Source: Sweltsa coloradensis (Eukaryota > Arthropoda > Insecta > Plecoptera > Chloroperlidae). From it: a stretch of 64,000 nucleotides of DNA. The stretch covers positions 1 to 64,000 of the forward strand of contig JAMZAV010005023.1 in the NCBI GenBank assembly GCA_024449915.1, read 5' to 3'. Each line of letters begins with the position of its first letter. The stretch's first letter is position 1. The position numbers and the translations under genes were made by a program. The notes under the pieces were generated by a model. That model did not search any database and was not told the DNA's origin. It saw nothing but the letters and a program-made list of their open reading frames with translations. Positions 53,511 through 63,949 of this stretch are shown here, piece after piece.

Positions 53511-53536
53511 AAATTATAACTATTTTTTCTTTCTTT

Positions 53537-53871
53537 CCCTAGTAAAAATATTTGGTTGCCAAATGGTTGCCAAGTGGTCACCAACAGGTCACCAACTAGT
53601 ACACCAACTGATGCCAAGTGATCGCCAAGTGATCACCAACAGCAGCCAAATGGTCGCCAACAGGTCGTTTTTGTGTCAAAATACTGCATTGCAGAGTTGG
53701 TGACCCGTTGGCTGCCTTTTGGTGAACGTTTGGCTGTCATATATTTCTTTTGAAATTTCGGTGGCGACCCTTGGTAATCATTTGGTAACCTGTTGGCGAT
53801 CAAAAATAAGCCTTGGTGATCTGTTGGTGACCGCTTGGCGACCGTTTGGCATACAAATATTTCTACCAGGG
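53537..53871. mobile_element. Foldback element of ~10 bp repeats
   Basis: Ends CCCTAGTAAAAATATTTGG and CAAATATTTCTACCAGGG are inverted. The left half repeats GGTTGCCAA/GGTCACCAAC and the right half the complement (TTGGTGACC, TTGGCGACC). TTT flanks both sides. No coding potential. Confidence 0.65.
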
Positions 53872-53878
53872 TTTTATG

Positions 53879-54395
53879 CTATTTTATTTATTTATTTTAT
53901 TTATTTATTTATTTAACGTCTATCCTATTTAGTTATAAAAACTGATTTACAAAGGAGGACAACTAAATAAATCTAATTACATAGATGCAGAAACAACAAT
54001 AAACTACATTTTCGTAGATATTTGAAATAGTAGCATTACAACAAAAATGCATTTAAACACAACAATTTTGGTAACAAATAAAAAAATATTATATGCATTT
54101 AATGAAAGAATCAAATATAAAAAAGGGTGGAGAATGAAAATAAAAGAAAAGAAAGGGGAAAAAAAAGGAAAGAAAAGAAAAGAAAAGAAAAAAAGAAAAA
54201 AACGTTAAAAAAGAAAAACGAAAAGACAAAACTGATTTATTAGACGATCCCACTCAAACGAATATGAGGTTTGCCAAAAATCAGGAACAGCAAATCAGGG
54301 AGTAATCAATCTTTCGCGGAAGAAACCACCGAACGCGAATCTTCATTCTTGTGTTCAACCATCATTCTTGTGTTCAAATCTTGATAACAATTTAG
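53879..54395 (-). mobile_element. CR1-like LINE 3' end
   Basis: Starts (from the right on minus) near ACTAAATTGTTATCAAGATT, contains GATTACTCCCTGATTTGCTG and the T/C tract, and ends in (TAAA)n at 53879-53915. Matches 6040-6658 of the plus-strand copy. Confidence 0.8.
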
Positions 54396-54555
54396 TGCCT
54401 CTACCCGTGACTGCAGGTTCTGACCAGCACGGGTCTTATCTCACGACATCCCTTTGGATAGAGTGGTGCATTATGACCTTCATGTTGACGTCCCCTGAAA
54501 CCAAATAAACCGAAGCTGCAGGCGAGCTCCGGCAGTCGACGACTGGGATATCCTT
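54396..54555 (+). mobile_element. S tail plus S start, twin of 21691-21850
   Basis: CTACCCGTGACTGCAGGTTC to GGCAGTCGACGACTGGGATA. Shares GATAGAGTGGTGCAT and the GAAGCTGCAGGCGAGCTC junction with 21691-21850. Confidence 0.65.
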
Positions 54556-54561
54556 CTCCTA

Positions 54562-54948
54562 CCTCCCCGTCTGGGCCCGGGGTAGAATTGGCCCAGATCA
54601 TGGCTCTGCTAATCGTAAAAGGCGATTTAAGAGAAAAAGTCCACCTCGCAAACATCAGCTAGTAAGAGGGAATTATAATATTTCTCCACGAAACTAGAGG
54701 CGAGCTCTGGCAATCGTCGTCGGGGACCTTGCCCCCTTCCCTTTACGACCCTCCGGCAACGATGACCATGACACAACGAACGATGACAAAGACGATGACG
54801 ACCGCGACGTGAGAAACCCCCCTTCCTCCCCTTACCCGTGGCTGGTTCTGACCAGCATGGGCCCTTCCTCCCCACCCCCCTTAGGCTAGAGTGGTTCATT
54901 ATGACCTAACGGTTGAAGCGTCCTTAATAAAAAAATAAATAAACAATA
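54562..54948 (+). mobile_element. S element, full length, well preserved
   Basis: CCCCGTCTGGGCCCGGGG, full hairpin series, CGACGAT-GACCATGAC tract, GGTTGAAGCGTCCTTAAT. Confidence 0.88.
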
Positions 54949-54950
54949 AA

Positions 54951-55048
54951 AAATTACAAATTGCTTAGTGTGATGCCCTCACTGACTACTTAAATTCGTC
55001 CACCTACGTCTCGACTCTCACGTAGAGAAGAGGTGGTATATTGTATAG
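54951..55048 (+). mobile_element. Outer LINE-A, part 1 of 3
   Basis: AATTGCTTAGTGTGATGCCC to GAGGTGGTATATTGTATAG. The reading continues at 55796 (CTAGTATTCG) after removal of an inner LINE-A. Confidence 0.75.
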
Positions 55049-55564
55049 TTTTGCTGGATACCTGGACACGTGGGCATAGAGGGAAATGAACACGCTGATC
55101 GGGCTGCTAAGGAAGCTTCCCAGCGTCGCGACGTTGATTTCAATCTAGTTCCCGTTCCAGATGTCAAGAGTGGATACAAGCAAAGATTGTTGGATTTGCG
55201 ACAAGCATCGTGGGATGTGTTGCAAAATAACAAATTGCATAGTGTGATGCCCACATTGACTAACAAAATTCGTCCACCTACGTCTCGACTCTCACGTAGA
55301 GAAGAGGTGGTATTGTCTAGACTTCGTATAGGCCATACACGCCTAACACACGGATATCTCTTAACCAGAGAAAAGGTTATTCCCATATGTGACACATGTG
55401 ATGTACCTTTAACCGTGCATCATATGCTAGCAGAATGTGCCAAATATGATGCATTGCGCACGCAATTTGATCTCTCCCAATCATATGAAGAACTTCTATC
55501 ATATGATAACGGCGACAAACTTTCTAAATTTCTCATCCATTGTAATCTATTTAACAAAATTTAA
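55049..55564 (+). CDS. LINE-A ORF2 C-terminus (RNase H end and HH-x3-C tail), partial
   Basis: 172 uninterrupted codons ending in TAA, with no start because the copy is 5'-truncated. It begins FCWIPGHVGIEGNEHADRAA, the last RNase H block with the catalytic Asp in HADRAA. A basic linker follows (KIRPPTSRLSRREEVVLSRL), then GHTRLTHGYLLTRE, then C-x2-C-x8-HH-x3-C (CDTCDVPLTVHHMLAEC). This zinc-finger-like motif ends many Jockey/I-group ORF2 proteins. It is the only LINE-A frame here without a stop over this stretch, so the copy is young, but it cannot act alone. The rest of RNase H, the reverse transcriptase and the endonuclease are missing. Confidence 0.8.
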   Translation, partial: FCWIPGHVGIEGNEHADRAAKEASQRRDVDFNLVPVPDVKSGYKQRLLDLRQASWDVLQNNKLHSVMPTLTNKIRPPTSRLSRREEVVLSRLRIGHTRLTHGYLLTREKVIPICDTCDVPLTVHHMLAECAKYDALRTQFDLSQSYEELLSYDNGDKLSKFLIHCNLFNKI

Positions 55565-55795
55565 TTCACATCTTACACATTTGTTTCTTTTCTTTATTTT
55601 TATTTACATACATAACCTTTATTTTGCTATTACTTTCTTCATCATCAATTTATTTTGTTATTTATACACTTAGAAAACAATCTAATCATCAAACATACCT
55701 GCATCCACTCTTCTCATTTCCTTTCATTCACAGGCGGCGCAATATGACCTAACCGGTTGAAGCGCCCTAGTTTCTCACGTCGTCGTCGTCGTCTA
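55049..55795 (+). mobile_element. Inner LINE-A, best preserved copy
   Basis: 5'-truncated within the RNase H domain. Intact coding end, 3'UTR, consensus hairpin and the longest trinucleotide tail of the window (CACGTCGTCGTCGTCGTC). Inserted into the outer LINE-A. Confidence 0.85.
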
Positions 55796-55858
55796 GTATT
55801 CGTTTAGGCCACACACGTCCAATCTATCTCTTAACCAGAGAAAAGGTTATTCCCATAT
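55796..55858 (+). mobile_element. Outer LINE-A, part 2 of 3
   Basis: CTAGTATTCGTTTAGGCC to GTTATTCCCATAT, where the DNA transposon enters (TAT duplicated). Confidence 0.75.
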
Positions 55859-56819
55859 TAGTAGGGGCTGAGATGTACATTGGCTCGATTTGCGTGCCGA
55901 AATTGATTTTTTGGTTTTAAATGATAGAAACCATTCACCCAAACATGATCTAGGTGTTCTTCAATTTTTTACGCCGCCATCTTGGAAAAAATGGCCGCCA
56001 TAGTACATTTCAGAAAAACGATTAAAACTCATGCAATTATTATGTTTAAATTACGAAAAAAAATTGGTGTACTAATTGATCGATAAGAAATAATAAAAAA
56101 ATACAATAACCCGAAAAAAATATTTTAAAATACAATTTTTTTTAATTTAGTTGATTTTGTACTTTTGTGGTCTATTTAGACGAATAAAGGCGCTTTACAT
56201 TTTTTAGAGTGCATGATGGATAAAAATATGATCGATAGATAATAATACTTAAAAAATATTAACCGGCTTAATTAATTTTGGTAGCCATCTTGAAAAATAT
56301 GACCGCTAATAAAAGTTTTTAATTAGTTTTCAGCTAAATTTAAAATATTACGAAATAATAAATGTATATGATGTACACGATTTGAATAAAGTTTGTATTA
56401 CACTTAAGAATAGACCTTTATAGGCCTATATTAATGTGTAAATATATATTATTTATTTGTCGAGTTTTTAGTTTGTAATTTGCTTGACAACAATTTCTTT
56501 TCATTTATCTTAAAAATGCGAAATGGGCGTGTTCTATACTATACATTATACATATGTGAGAGCTAATATACTTTTTATGTTTACATGGAAATACAATTTT
56601 TTAAATGTCTGAGTGCACATTGCTGTGCACAAGTGATTTGGAATAGCACCTATCTTTATGAACGCGATATGCGAGGTGACCTCCTGTAATATTTAAAATC
56701 AACACGTTAGGGTAGTACCACAAGACCTTTTTTACATTCATGGGAAATATTTAAATGTAGTCCCACAAAAAGGTATTTGATAGCCTACATATGCAGTTTG
56801 ACTTACCAATTTCTACATC

Positions 56820-58270
56820 ATTGGTCCTCATCACACTAACGGGACTTTGACATCGTCTTCGTCATCATCTACTACTCGTCTACTTGAATGCAATAATCCC
56901 TGACGTTTTGACAATCGTGGCATTTGCATAAAGAAGTACAAGTTAGATAATTTTCATGCAAAAACAGCTTTTCCCCGTAATCTGGCCTTTGCATCCACAC
57001 CTTACTTTTTCCAATATTGCCTTAGTAGCCGGCAGAGTAGGCATTTCACAGAAACTGTAGATTCTTTGGGCCCAATTTACACACCATTGATCTCAGTAAG
57101 TGGTAGAAAGTAAGGGTGAGAAGAACGATAACCCTTGCTTATCCTTGCCATGGCATTAGCTCTTCTGATATGTGGTGCATGGTTATGCTCTTAAAGTTGG
57201 CGGCAATTTCTCTCCTTCAATTTTCTTGGTCCTAAACAATTCCCGGAGCAGGTATTTGACTTTGGTGATTTTAAAGTGTTTGGGACATACATTTGGCATG
57301 TAAAGCTTTCAAGATCGTACAATACCTGGTCGAAATCGAAATCGTCTTCTCCCAACTCATCAAAAGCTTGTACTACTCGTTTAAATTCAGTAGACAAGTA
57401 TAGATACAAGGTACAATTTTCTTTTTTGAAAGCCTAACTAATTTTCCACCCCAATCTGCACCAGGGAAACAGTGAAGTCCGACCAATCACTTACATTTTT
57501 CACTGTCTAATTCATTGCACTCATCATTCAAATTGATACTTCTTTTGTGTTTGCCATGGCCAGTAATAAAAGATAAAGTTTTCAGCAGATCATACCTTGA
57601 ACAAAGGTATATTAAGAGTAAGAATACGTCTGTGTCCGGCGACATGACGTCAATGTTACAATTTATGCACATCACCATTGCACCTAGAACGTGAAGGGGA
57701 ATTAAGTTGTCGGCTTCCTCGTGTGTATGGCGTTCAATATTCGGTTCAAACAAGTCGGGATGGTTACTGAAGGTACAATCTACTGAAACAACATTGATTC
57801 GTTTTTATCAAAAGTGTTTTACGTAAGTTTACAGTATATGGCTAAGTTGTGATTTACTCTCAATGTGAGATAGTATAATGTCGTCTGAGAAATGAGTTTA
57901 ATATTTGTTGCGTTATTAACAATGAATTTCATTAGGTACAATCATCACTACGTTTTTATAGAATATTATCCTTTAGTGAGTTATGGCGTTATGTAATACA
58001 ATATTATTCTTCCCTCGACGTAAAAAGAAAGAATTCTCCTAATACGAAGAACAAACTCATTGGCAAAGTCCTTGCAAGTATTCATTCCTGGACCTTTCGT
58101 GATACATTGCACTAAGGTTATAGCATCTACAATGCATATCTTACTGTCTGACACTGCGGGAACAGACACCTGTTCAAGTCGTACATAACGTTGTTCTAAC
58201 ACTGACATGAAAGAACTTGTATCATTTGGAATTAGCAAGAAATCACGTACGACCAACTTAAAAGTTAATC
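56820..58270 (-). pseudogene. Transposon-encoded protein, HEEAD/SPDTDV family, frameshifted
   Basis: In order on the minus strand: VRDFLLIPNDTSSF with VDAITLVQCI (58250-58120); THEEADNLIPLHVLGAM then DVMSPDTDVFLLLIYL (57725-57600); a TGHGKHKR stretch; LSTEFKRVVQAFDEL (57400-57350); a LPPTLRA...HIRRANAMAR stretch (~57180-57140); and a Cys-containing tail (~57010-56960). I know this order from large families of uncharacterised, transposon-associated invertebrate proteins. The E-A-D and D-T-D acidic clusters recall PIN/XPG-type nucleases, but that is a guess. Several stops and frameshifts make it inactive as read. Confidence 0.6.
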
Positions 58271-58609
58271 TTTTTGTTACATATTGTTCTTTAGGTGAGT
58301 AACTTTAGGCTACTCTTTTTGACAGTGTCCAAACATACATTTGGAATAAATCAATAATAAGTCGCTTGGCAACAAAATCATCGTACAATAGCTTGCCATC
58401 TCTATTATATCTAAAATATTATTTAACGAATTATGTTGATAAGTTGCTTCTCAACTAAAAATGGATTGTCTTCCAGGTGATCTAAGATGCCTGCCTTAAC
58501 TTTTTCTACATGGTTGAACATACGAACTGATATCTTCCCAGAGAGCTGATATGTTCTTGCAAAGTTTATGCTTTATCACACCCGTTCTTGGAATCAAACT
58601 CGTCTACTA

Positions 58610-58870
58610 AGGGTCTTAATTCTCACATCGTGGTCGTCCTCATCTTTGTCATCGTACGTGGTCATTATCGTCGTTGTTGGGGAGGTCGTCAATAGAATGA
58701 AGAGAAGAGAGGTCCCCGACGACGACTTTTAGAGCGATAGAGCATATAGTTACAGGGAGTGATACTCCCCTACCTACCAGCTGATGTTTGCGATATGGAA
58801 CTTTAATCTTTTCTCGCCCTTTACGAAACAGAGCCATGCTCTGTGCAAACTCTAACCCAGGCTTAGATGA
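58610..58870 (-). mobile_element. S element on minus strand inside the DNA transposon
   Basis: TCCCCGACGACGACT, TACTCCCCTACCTACCAGCTG and ACAGAGCCATGCTCTGTGC are S landmarks reversed. The terminal hairpin is missing. The only sizeable minus-strand S copy. Confidence 0.75.
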
Positions 58871-59646
58871 GGGACGTCAAATTGGATACGCCATGTTATG
58901 TTTATATAATATCCCAGAAAACTCAACCGGCTTCCACCGTTCAAGAGCTTACAAAAATCGCGGTCTACAAACTGTTCCTGTAGGAACTGTTTTTTTGTAT
59001 ATCACGGGTGTAATACATCTTGGTTTTTGTTACCCAAAAATTACTTTGCCTATAAATAAAATTAGAAAATATATATAGGGAAAATAGAGGGAAAGGACCA
59101 AATTGACTACATCTGAGCTCGCTGGTATTTTGGAGAGGCGCGCGTATGCAGTTGGAAAGCAATTTTCTTACGCTTTGCTACATACAAATAGCTCTAAATC
59201 CTAAACTATTTACGCTACCGTTAAGACATTTATGTTCTTGTACGTAGAAAAAAATACATTGTCATAAGCTATTAATTATATGGTCCATTACAAGTTTTTA
59301 ATTCAAATTATTAACAATACTAAAAACACGTGGTCTCTGACAGTAAAATCCTACTTTTTACCCCCCAAAAAAATATTTTTCACCCCTTATGTTTTTTGTA
59401 TGCTTTTAAATAAATTTTTCTTCAAGTCAAAACTTATTTCATTATTTTCCCTTTGTTCGTTCGTGCGCTACAACGTTTTATCTAAAAAGCATATTGGCGG
59501 CCATTTTATCCAAGATGGCGACGGAAATATTTGACGAACACCTAGATTAATTTAAGTAAGGTGATACCAACCATTTAAAACCAAAAAATCAATTTCGGCA
59601 CGCAAATCGAGCCAAGGCCCTTTTTTGAACATCTGAGCCCCTACTA

Positions 59647-60022
59647 TATGTGACACATGTGATGTTAGCAGAATGTATCAAATATGATGCCTTGCGCACG
59701 CAATTTGATCTCTCCCATTCATATGAAGAACTTCTATCACATGATAACGGTGGCAAACTTTCTAAATTTCTCATCCATAGTAATCTATTTAACAAAATTT
59801 ATTTTACATCATACGCATTTCTTTGATTTATTTATTTTCTTTCACATACATAACTTTTATTTTGCTATTTCTTTTATTATCATCATTTTTTTTTTATTTA
59901 TACACTTAGAAAACAATCTTATCATCAAACACACCATTAACTCATCTCATGAACTTTCATTATCACAGGCGGCGCAAAATGACCTAACAGGTTGAAGCGC
60001 CCTTATTTCTCTCGTCGTTTAT
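59647..60022 (+). mobile_element. Outer LINE-A, part 3 of 3
   Basis: TATGTGACACATGTGATG, small deletion, SYEELLS-like coding, 3'UTR, GGCGGCGCAAAATGACC, AACAGGTTGAAGCGCCC, TCTCGTCGTT. Confidence 0.8.
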
Positions 60023-60159
60023 TTCCGAACTCACTTAGTGACTGCCGACGTTAAAACAATAAATATAATACAGCCCTCCCCTCCCCTATATCTTGACCTT
60101 GTGTCGTACATTTAATTGATTTAGGGGTAGAACACTTCTCCGTTTATTGTGCTGACATC

Positions 60160-60335
60160 GGAGTTAACATCAAGTCATATGATAACGCCGACAAAATTTC
60201 ACAATTTTTCATACAAATTTATTAATTTTTCAAAATTTAATTCACACCTCACAAATCATCTTTTTTTATACATTTCCTTTAAAAAAAACTTTTGCTATTT
60301 CTATCATTACCATAATATTTATTATTTCCTTCTTT
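60160..60335 (+). mobile_element. LINE-A 3' part, left of SINE-T
   Basis: TCATATGATAACGCCGAC and AAATTTAATTCACACCTCAC. Preceded by ATTGTGCTGACATCGGAG as at 51245. 60023-60159 otherwise unassigned. Confidence 0.7.
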
Positions 60336-60735
60336 TTTTCGATGGTCATGTGGTTAGAGTCTCTGCTTCCAATGCAGAAGGTGTTGGGTTCGATTTCCCG
60401 CTATATAGGCAGAATTTTTTTAACTTCTGACTTAAACTTTAATCCAACAGAACTTGTCTTAAGAGTTTGTATAGAGTGACTTGGAACCGTCCTAAAAACG
60501 AGGTACCTACTAAATTAAAAGTTGATCTGAATCTGCCTTATTAATTGTGGCGTTGATCCGCGGGTGATCGCACTGTCCATACTACTGATCGATATTTTAT
60601 TTCTTGTCCAAAATATCTTTGGTTGGTCATCGCTCAAACGTTGATTGCGTCAAGGCCTACATTGTCTCTTTGGTTTAATGTCATTCACAAAAATAAGTTA
60701 TACGACTGAGTGGTTAGACTCTCAATGTGAATTTT
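60336..60735 (+). mobile_element. SINE-T, with second tRNA-like head
   Basis: TGGTCATGTGGTTAGAGTC (A-box region), anticodon-like stem TCTGC-TTCCAAT-GCAGA, TTGGGTTCGATTTCCC (B box), then core TTAAGAGTTTGTA, GTGACTTGGAACC, GCGGGTGATCGCACTGTCC. From about 60703, GACTGAGTGGTTAGACTCTC looks like the start of another head. Inserted in a LINE-A 3'UTR. Confidence 0.65.
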
Positions 60736-60850
60736 TTTGTTATATGTAATCTTAGAAACACACCATAAACTAATCTCACATACTTTCAATGTCACATAGC
60801 GTCGTAATATGACCTAACCGGTTGAAGCGCCCTAGTTTCTCACGTCACCA
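60736..60850 (+). mobile_element. LINE-A tail, right of SINE-T
   Basis: ATCTTAGAAACACACCATAA, TCAATGTCACATAGCGTCG, AACCGGTTGAAGCGCCC. Confidence 0.7.
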
Positions 60851-61035
60851 TCGGGTCCTCAGCTGCTTGGAGGCCCTTCCCTTGCGGACGACAACGACCA
60901 ATTGACAACACGAACGATGACAAAGACAATAACGACCACGACGTGAGACCCCCATTCCTCCTCATCCCTTAGGCTAGGTTGGTGCATTATGACCTAACGG
61001 TTGACGCGTCCTTAATCCAAATAAACCAAAAAAAC
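60851..61035 (+). mobile_element. S element, 5'-truncated
   Basis: CCTTGCGGACGACAACGACC to GACGCGTCCTTAATCC. The CTGGTT/ACCAG hairpin is deleted. Confidence 0.75.
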
Positions 61036-61400
61036 TCACCGAATCAATAGGCGAGCTCATGCAGTCGTCGTCGGGGACCTATAGTACCATTCCCAAGATA
61101 ATTCCTTCCCGACGACGACTTCGACCATGACAACACGAACGATGACAAAGAAGATGACGACCACAATGTGAGAACCCCTTCCCTTGACGACCCCTCGAAG
61201 AGGATGACGACAATGACACCACGAACGATGACGAAGACAATGACGACCACGACGTGATAACCCCCTTTCCTTCCCATACCCGTGGCTGGTTCGACCAGCA
61301 TGGGCCCCTTCTCTCCCCCCCCGCCCCTAGGTTAGAGTGGTGCATTATGACCTAACGGTTGACGCGTCCTTAATCCAAATAAACCAAATAAACCAAAAAG
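61036..61400 (+). mobile_element. S element with duplicated GATGAC tract
   Basis: Starts at AATAGGCGAGCTCATGCAG. Two successive GACGAC...ACGATGACAAAGA/GACGAAGACAATGACG...GACGTG modules (61105-61170 and 61195-61255). The tail repeats AATAAACCAAATAAACC. Confidence 0.8.
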
Positions 61401-61469
61401 AGGTGAGCTCTGGCAATCGTCGTCGGGGACCTTGCCCCTTGACCTTGACGACCCCACGACGACGATGAC
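61401..61469 (+). mobile_element. S element, left of hAT insert
   Basis: AGGTGAGCTCTGGCAATCG to CCACGACGACGATGAC. Continues at 62940. Confidence 0.8.
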
Positions 61470-62939
61470 CAGTGTTGGGTCAGTTCTTTTTTTAAATGAA
61501 CTTTTTAAAAGTTCAGTTCACAGCTCAAATAATGAACTTTTAAAAAGTTCAAGTTCTTTTAAAACCTAAAATTTTGAAAAGTTCAAGTTCGTCTAAAATA
61601 TGAACTAAGTTCTTTTAAAAGTTCTTTTGTAAAAAAATCACTATTTTATTATAGGTTGGCGAGAAATGAAGAAAAACATTAAGGTCGTGCGAGTATCACT
61701 TTTTCAAGTCGAGTTCGAGTAGTTAACAAATCAAATCTATAGGCCTAAGTTGTTTTTGTATTTATGTAGGCCTATCTAGGCAATCTATAGGCAATCTAAT
61801 TACCAAAATAATTGTTTGCTTCAATGCATTAGCATAGCCTTTGCAAGTGGCTACAATAACTCATTATTACTACCCAGTTTACTATAGGTACAAGCTAGTT
61901 AAATTCAAATCTGTCTTCACCTACACAAGTGCAATCCCCCCCCCCCCCCCCAAACAAAGTAAGGAGCGAGCTACACAACTATTATTTATGATGTTAATAG
62001 TTCCATCGAAAATATATTCTTGCATATGCCACTGCAGTCTAACGCGTAATCTACTGTTAAGTGTCAACATAAACATTGGAAGCTTCGAGCTGAGACCTTG
62101 CTTGATAGCCTACCAGTGCTAAACTTTATTTCTCAATGGCTAAACTGATAAGCTGACATGAAAGCGCTTGACCAACCAACCAGCTGCTGTGACAGTCGCA
62201 AGATAAAAAAAAAACTGCTAGCCACCCGGGAAAACTATTCACAGATGTTTTTTCGGTAACAAAATGATTGTAATTGACTTATGATAATAATAATAAGAAC
62301 AATACGACTTTCAGATTAAATTTCGAAACTATATTATTACGCACACGAAGCACGGAGATGGGCTTCATATTTGTCAAAGAAGTTGCATTAATTATAAAAT
62401 TCGAGCTCTGCTGATGGTCTAGTAGCAGGGTTTGACCGGGGGGGGGGGGCGTGTCATAGATCGCGATCTTCCCACGGCTGACGGCGGTCGGACGATAGTT
62501 GACCTGTCTTTGATCGTGTTGATGATTTGTATTACATTCTCGTCGACCAGCTTATAAAATTACAGCAGATACTTCGCGTTTAAGGCTTCTAAAATTTATT
62601 TGTTTCCGAATTAGTTGGCGTGCATCTTTTTAACAAAAGTTAGACTACGTGAATTGTGCGTGACCTTGTCAAAATCAGCTGAACTTACGTCAACGTAGGC
62701 CAACGATGGAACAACGATTTGTTATTGTTTTTAGCGTCGACGGCGGCGAGTCGACGGCTGCTCGACGCACGAAAAGAACTTTCAAATGAACTTTCTAAAA
62801 CTGAAAAGTTCCTTCTCGAAAAGAACTTTTAAAAGTTCAAGTTCATTCATTTAAAAAAGAGTAAGTTCACTGAAAAGTTCTCAAAAAAAGAACGCGTTCG
62901 CGAGAACGCGTTCTTTTTAAAAGTACCTCCCCAACACTG
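61470..62939. mobile_element. Non-autonomous hAT-type element (1470 bp)
   Basis: Ends CAGTGTTGGG and CCCAACACTG, flanked by a perfect 8 bp duplication ACGATGAC (61462-61469, 62940-62947). The subterminal parts are dense in AAGTTC/GAACTT repeats in both orientations over ~150 bp at each end, with a GAACGCGTTC palindrome near the right end. No transposase. Internal C16 (61936) and G10 (62439) runs. Confidence 0.88.
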
Positions 62940-63125
62940 ACGATGACGACAATGACACCACGAACGATGACGAAGACAATGACGACCACGACGTGAGACC
63001 CCTCTTTCGTCCCCTTACCCGTGGCTGGTTCTGACCAGCATGGGCCCCTCCCCCCCCCCCCTAGGTTAGAGTGGTGCATTATGGCCTAACGGTTGACGCG
63101 TCCTTAATCCAAATAAACAAACAAA
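62940..63125 (+). mobile_element. S element, right of hAT insert
   Basis: GATGACGACAATGACACC to CGTCCTTAATCCAAATAAAC, with complete terminal hairpin. Confidence 0.85.
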
Positions 63126-63570
63126 AAAAGCTACATTCTTTTCACTCTAGATGGTTTAGTTTATATGTTTCAAACATCTAAAATATGCAATATTTTAAGT
63201 GTTAAATAATCTACATTTTATATTTGAAAATAATTGTACACACTTACAAAAACTTGTAAAAAGCCTGCCAAGCCTTTCACACCTAAAAGGTTTGAGATAT
63301 ACTTGAAGAGCCAAGCGACGTTTCATTCAGCAGTTATGCCCTACAAAGTATTGATATCATTTCGCCCCGTGACTAACGCCAAGCAATGGATTTCAACGTA
63401 GTGTTCCTGTACAAAACATAATGGATGGAACATAAATTACAGTCAATTCATAAATCAAAGTATTCAAATATATATTAAATAACACTAATAAAGCTAAATA
63501 AAGAAAATCGATGGAGGACTATTTTAGCAATTGAATTATTTGCAAAAATGACGTTAAGTGCCTAATTTCC
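63126..63570. other. Unassigned AT-rich stretch
   Basis: No recognised repeat or gene. Confidence 0.3.
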
Positions 63571-63667
63571 CAAGATGGCGGCGTGAAAATTGGGCTCCGG
63601 GCATTTTCACAAATGATTGATAATGACACAGTATAAAACCAAAAAAAAACAATTTCGGCGCGAAAAT
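63571..63667. mobile_element. Remnant related to the 3.8 kb transposon's right end
   Basis: CCAAGATGGCGGCG, then AAAACCAAAAAAAAACAATT and TCGGCGCG, in the same order as 59512-59605. Lacks the outer TAGTAGGGG terminus. Confidence 0.5.
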
Positions 63668-63932
63668 ACTAAGTTTCCCATCCAAAGTAAACTATTTATC
63701 AAAATTTAACTAACATCATACACATTTCTTTATATTATTTATTTCCATTCATATTTATAACAATTGTTTTGGTATAACTATCATCATCATTTTATTTCCT
63801 TAAATATACACTTAGAAAACAATCTTATCATCAAACACACCATTAACTCATCTCATCAACTCTCAATATCACAGGCTGCGCAATATGACCTAACCGGTTA
63901 AAAGCGCCCTAGTTTCTCACGTCGTTTGTTTC
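63668..63932 (+). mobile_element. LINE-A 3' part
   Basis: TTTCCCATCCAAAGTAAAC, 3'UTR, CAGGCTGCGC, AACCGGTTAAAAGCGCCC, CTCACGTCGTT. Confidence 0.8.
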
Positions 63933-63949
63933 CTATGTTGAGGAGACCC

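Larger units (their letters stand above)
55859..59646 (-). mobile_element. 3.8 kb DNA transposon, class unassigned
   Basis: Terminal inverted repeats TAGTAGGGGCTGAGATG (16/17 match at the other end). A second inverted block follows inward (GGCTCGATTTGCGTGCCGAA and TTTTTTGGTTTTAAATG). TAT is duplicated at both borders (55856-55858, 59647-59649), and removing the element restores the LINE-A reading CCCATATGTGACAC exactly. The subterminal regions carry several GCCGCCATCTTGG/GGCCGCCAT motifs. The interior encodes one degraded protein on the minus strand. Confidence 0.82.

Noticed and set aside
60336..60420. Functional tRNA gene (anticodon-like CCA)
   Set aside because: Acceptor stem does not pair and the same sequence recurs with a SINE core, so it is a SINE head.
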